From assembly GCA_016928305.1 (NCBI GenBank), contig JAFGKY010000053.1, forward strand, positions 1 through 64,000: a stretch of DNA of 64,000 bases, read 5' to 3'. Shown piece after piece: positions 63,837-64,000 of the stretch. How positions within the stretch are numbered: position 1 is the first letter of the stretch; each line of letters starts with the position of its first letter. The stretch is from Bacteroidales bacterium (GTDB lineage: Bacteria; Bacteroidota; Bacteroidia; Bacteroidales; UBA10428). The position numbers were made by a program, and so were the translations under genes. A model generated the notes under the pieces. That model saw only the letters and a list, made by a program, of their open reading frames with translations. It was not told the DNA's origin and made no database searches.

Positions 63837-63880
63837 GATTATCCGTATCTGATTTGAGGCAGATACCGGTTGAAACAGTG

Positions 63881-64000
63881 TTATTTAATCTGCATTAAGG
63901 TGGCCCTGAATGTATGACTCTTCAGATCATCGGGATAATATATCGTTAATGTATTTGACGGAATAGGGGATGTAGAGGAATACAACTTGTAACCGATGGT
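63881..64000 (-). CDS. Partial gene at the right edge (C-terminus only)
   Basis: The last 39 codons of a minus-strand gene that continues beyond the window, read from 64000 to the TAA at 63881. The visible end is GYKLYSSTSPIPSNTLTIYY, PDDLKSHTFRATLMQIK: beta-strand-like, with no recognisable motif. It is followed by the terminator at 63807. Function unknown. Confidence 0.7.
   Translation of the reverse strand, partial: TIGYKLYSSTSPIPSNTLTIYYPDDLKSHTFRATLMQIK

Overview
The window is a gene-dense chromosomal segment of a member of the phylum Bacteroidota, most likely order Bacteroidales or a close relative. The evidence is a complete Na+-NQR operon, type IX secretion (T9SS) cargo with C-terminal sorting domains, a PorP/SprF protein and a T9SS plug protein, a SusD-family lipoprotein, a fused SecDF, the DUF3109 and TIGR02757 families, candidate -7 boxes of the form TAnnTTTG, and few Shine-Dalgarno-led starts. 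No rRNA, tRNA, CRISPR array, complete insertion sequence or prophage was seen.

Layout. 0-2.3 kb: sugar-phosphate nucleotidyltransferase and FHS-type sugar transporter. 2.6-8.3 kb: small lipoprotein, beta-barrel protein, a PafA-like alkaline phosphatase homologue that has lost its active site, an orphan SusC-type leader, and a gluzincin lipoprotein. 8.3-17 kb: secreted GH29 fucosidase, small exported proteins, then a three-gene operon of two paralogous T9SS cargo proteins and an exported PEP-synthase/dikinase-like protein. 17.3-20.8 kb: T9SS type-B cargo, PorP/SprF and a His-rich tail-collar protein. 21.2-28.7 kb: Dps-like ferritin with a four-PAS histidine kinase, an internally deleted GH43 gene, a hydrolase-TPR protein, and an OmpA/HHH/YpfJ operon. 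29-32.6 kb: pectinesterase, M28 peptidase remnant, T9SS plug protein.

32.7-40 kb: nqrABCDEF, then the flavin transferase apbE and, convergent, an NqrM-like maturation protein, so the Na+ pump sits beside both of its predicted maturation factors. 40-46.9 kb: DUF3109 protein, T9SS cargo, NUDIX hydrolase, an orphan SusD paired with a YD-repeat-like lipoprotein, and a TrmN6-type tRNA methyltransferase. 47-52 kb: a protein-export block (secDF, tatA, lolD) with TIGR02757. 53.2-59.1 kb: glmM, a MacA-like adaptor, a MacB-like permease without ATPase, and TolC. 59.3-64 kb: 23S-type pseudouridine synthase, HIT protein, a Tyr/His-rich exported protein, and a partial gene at the right edge.

Intergenic gaps hold several families of short palindromic and word-like repeats (CCTGCC/GGCAGG, CCCCTCTCC/GGAGAGGGG, a REP doublet with compensatory changes, TTCAAAYC tandem units). 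The strongest leads are the PafA pseudoenzyme, the exported dikinase-like operon, and the type-B CTD/PorP/collar cassette.
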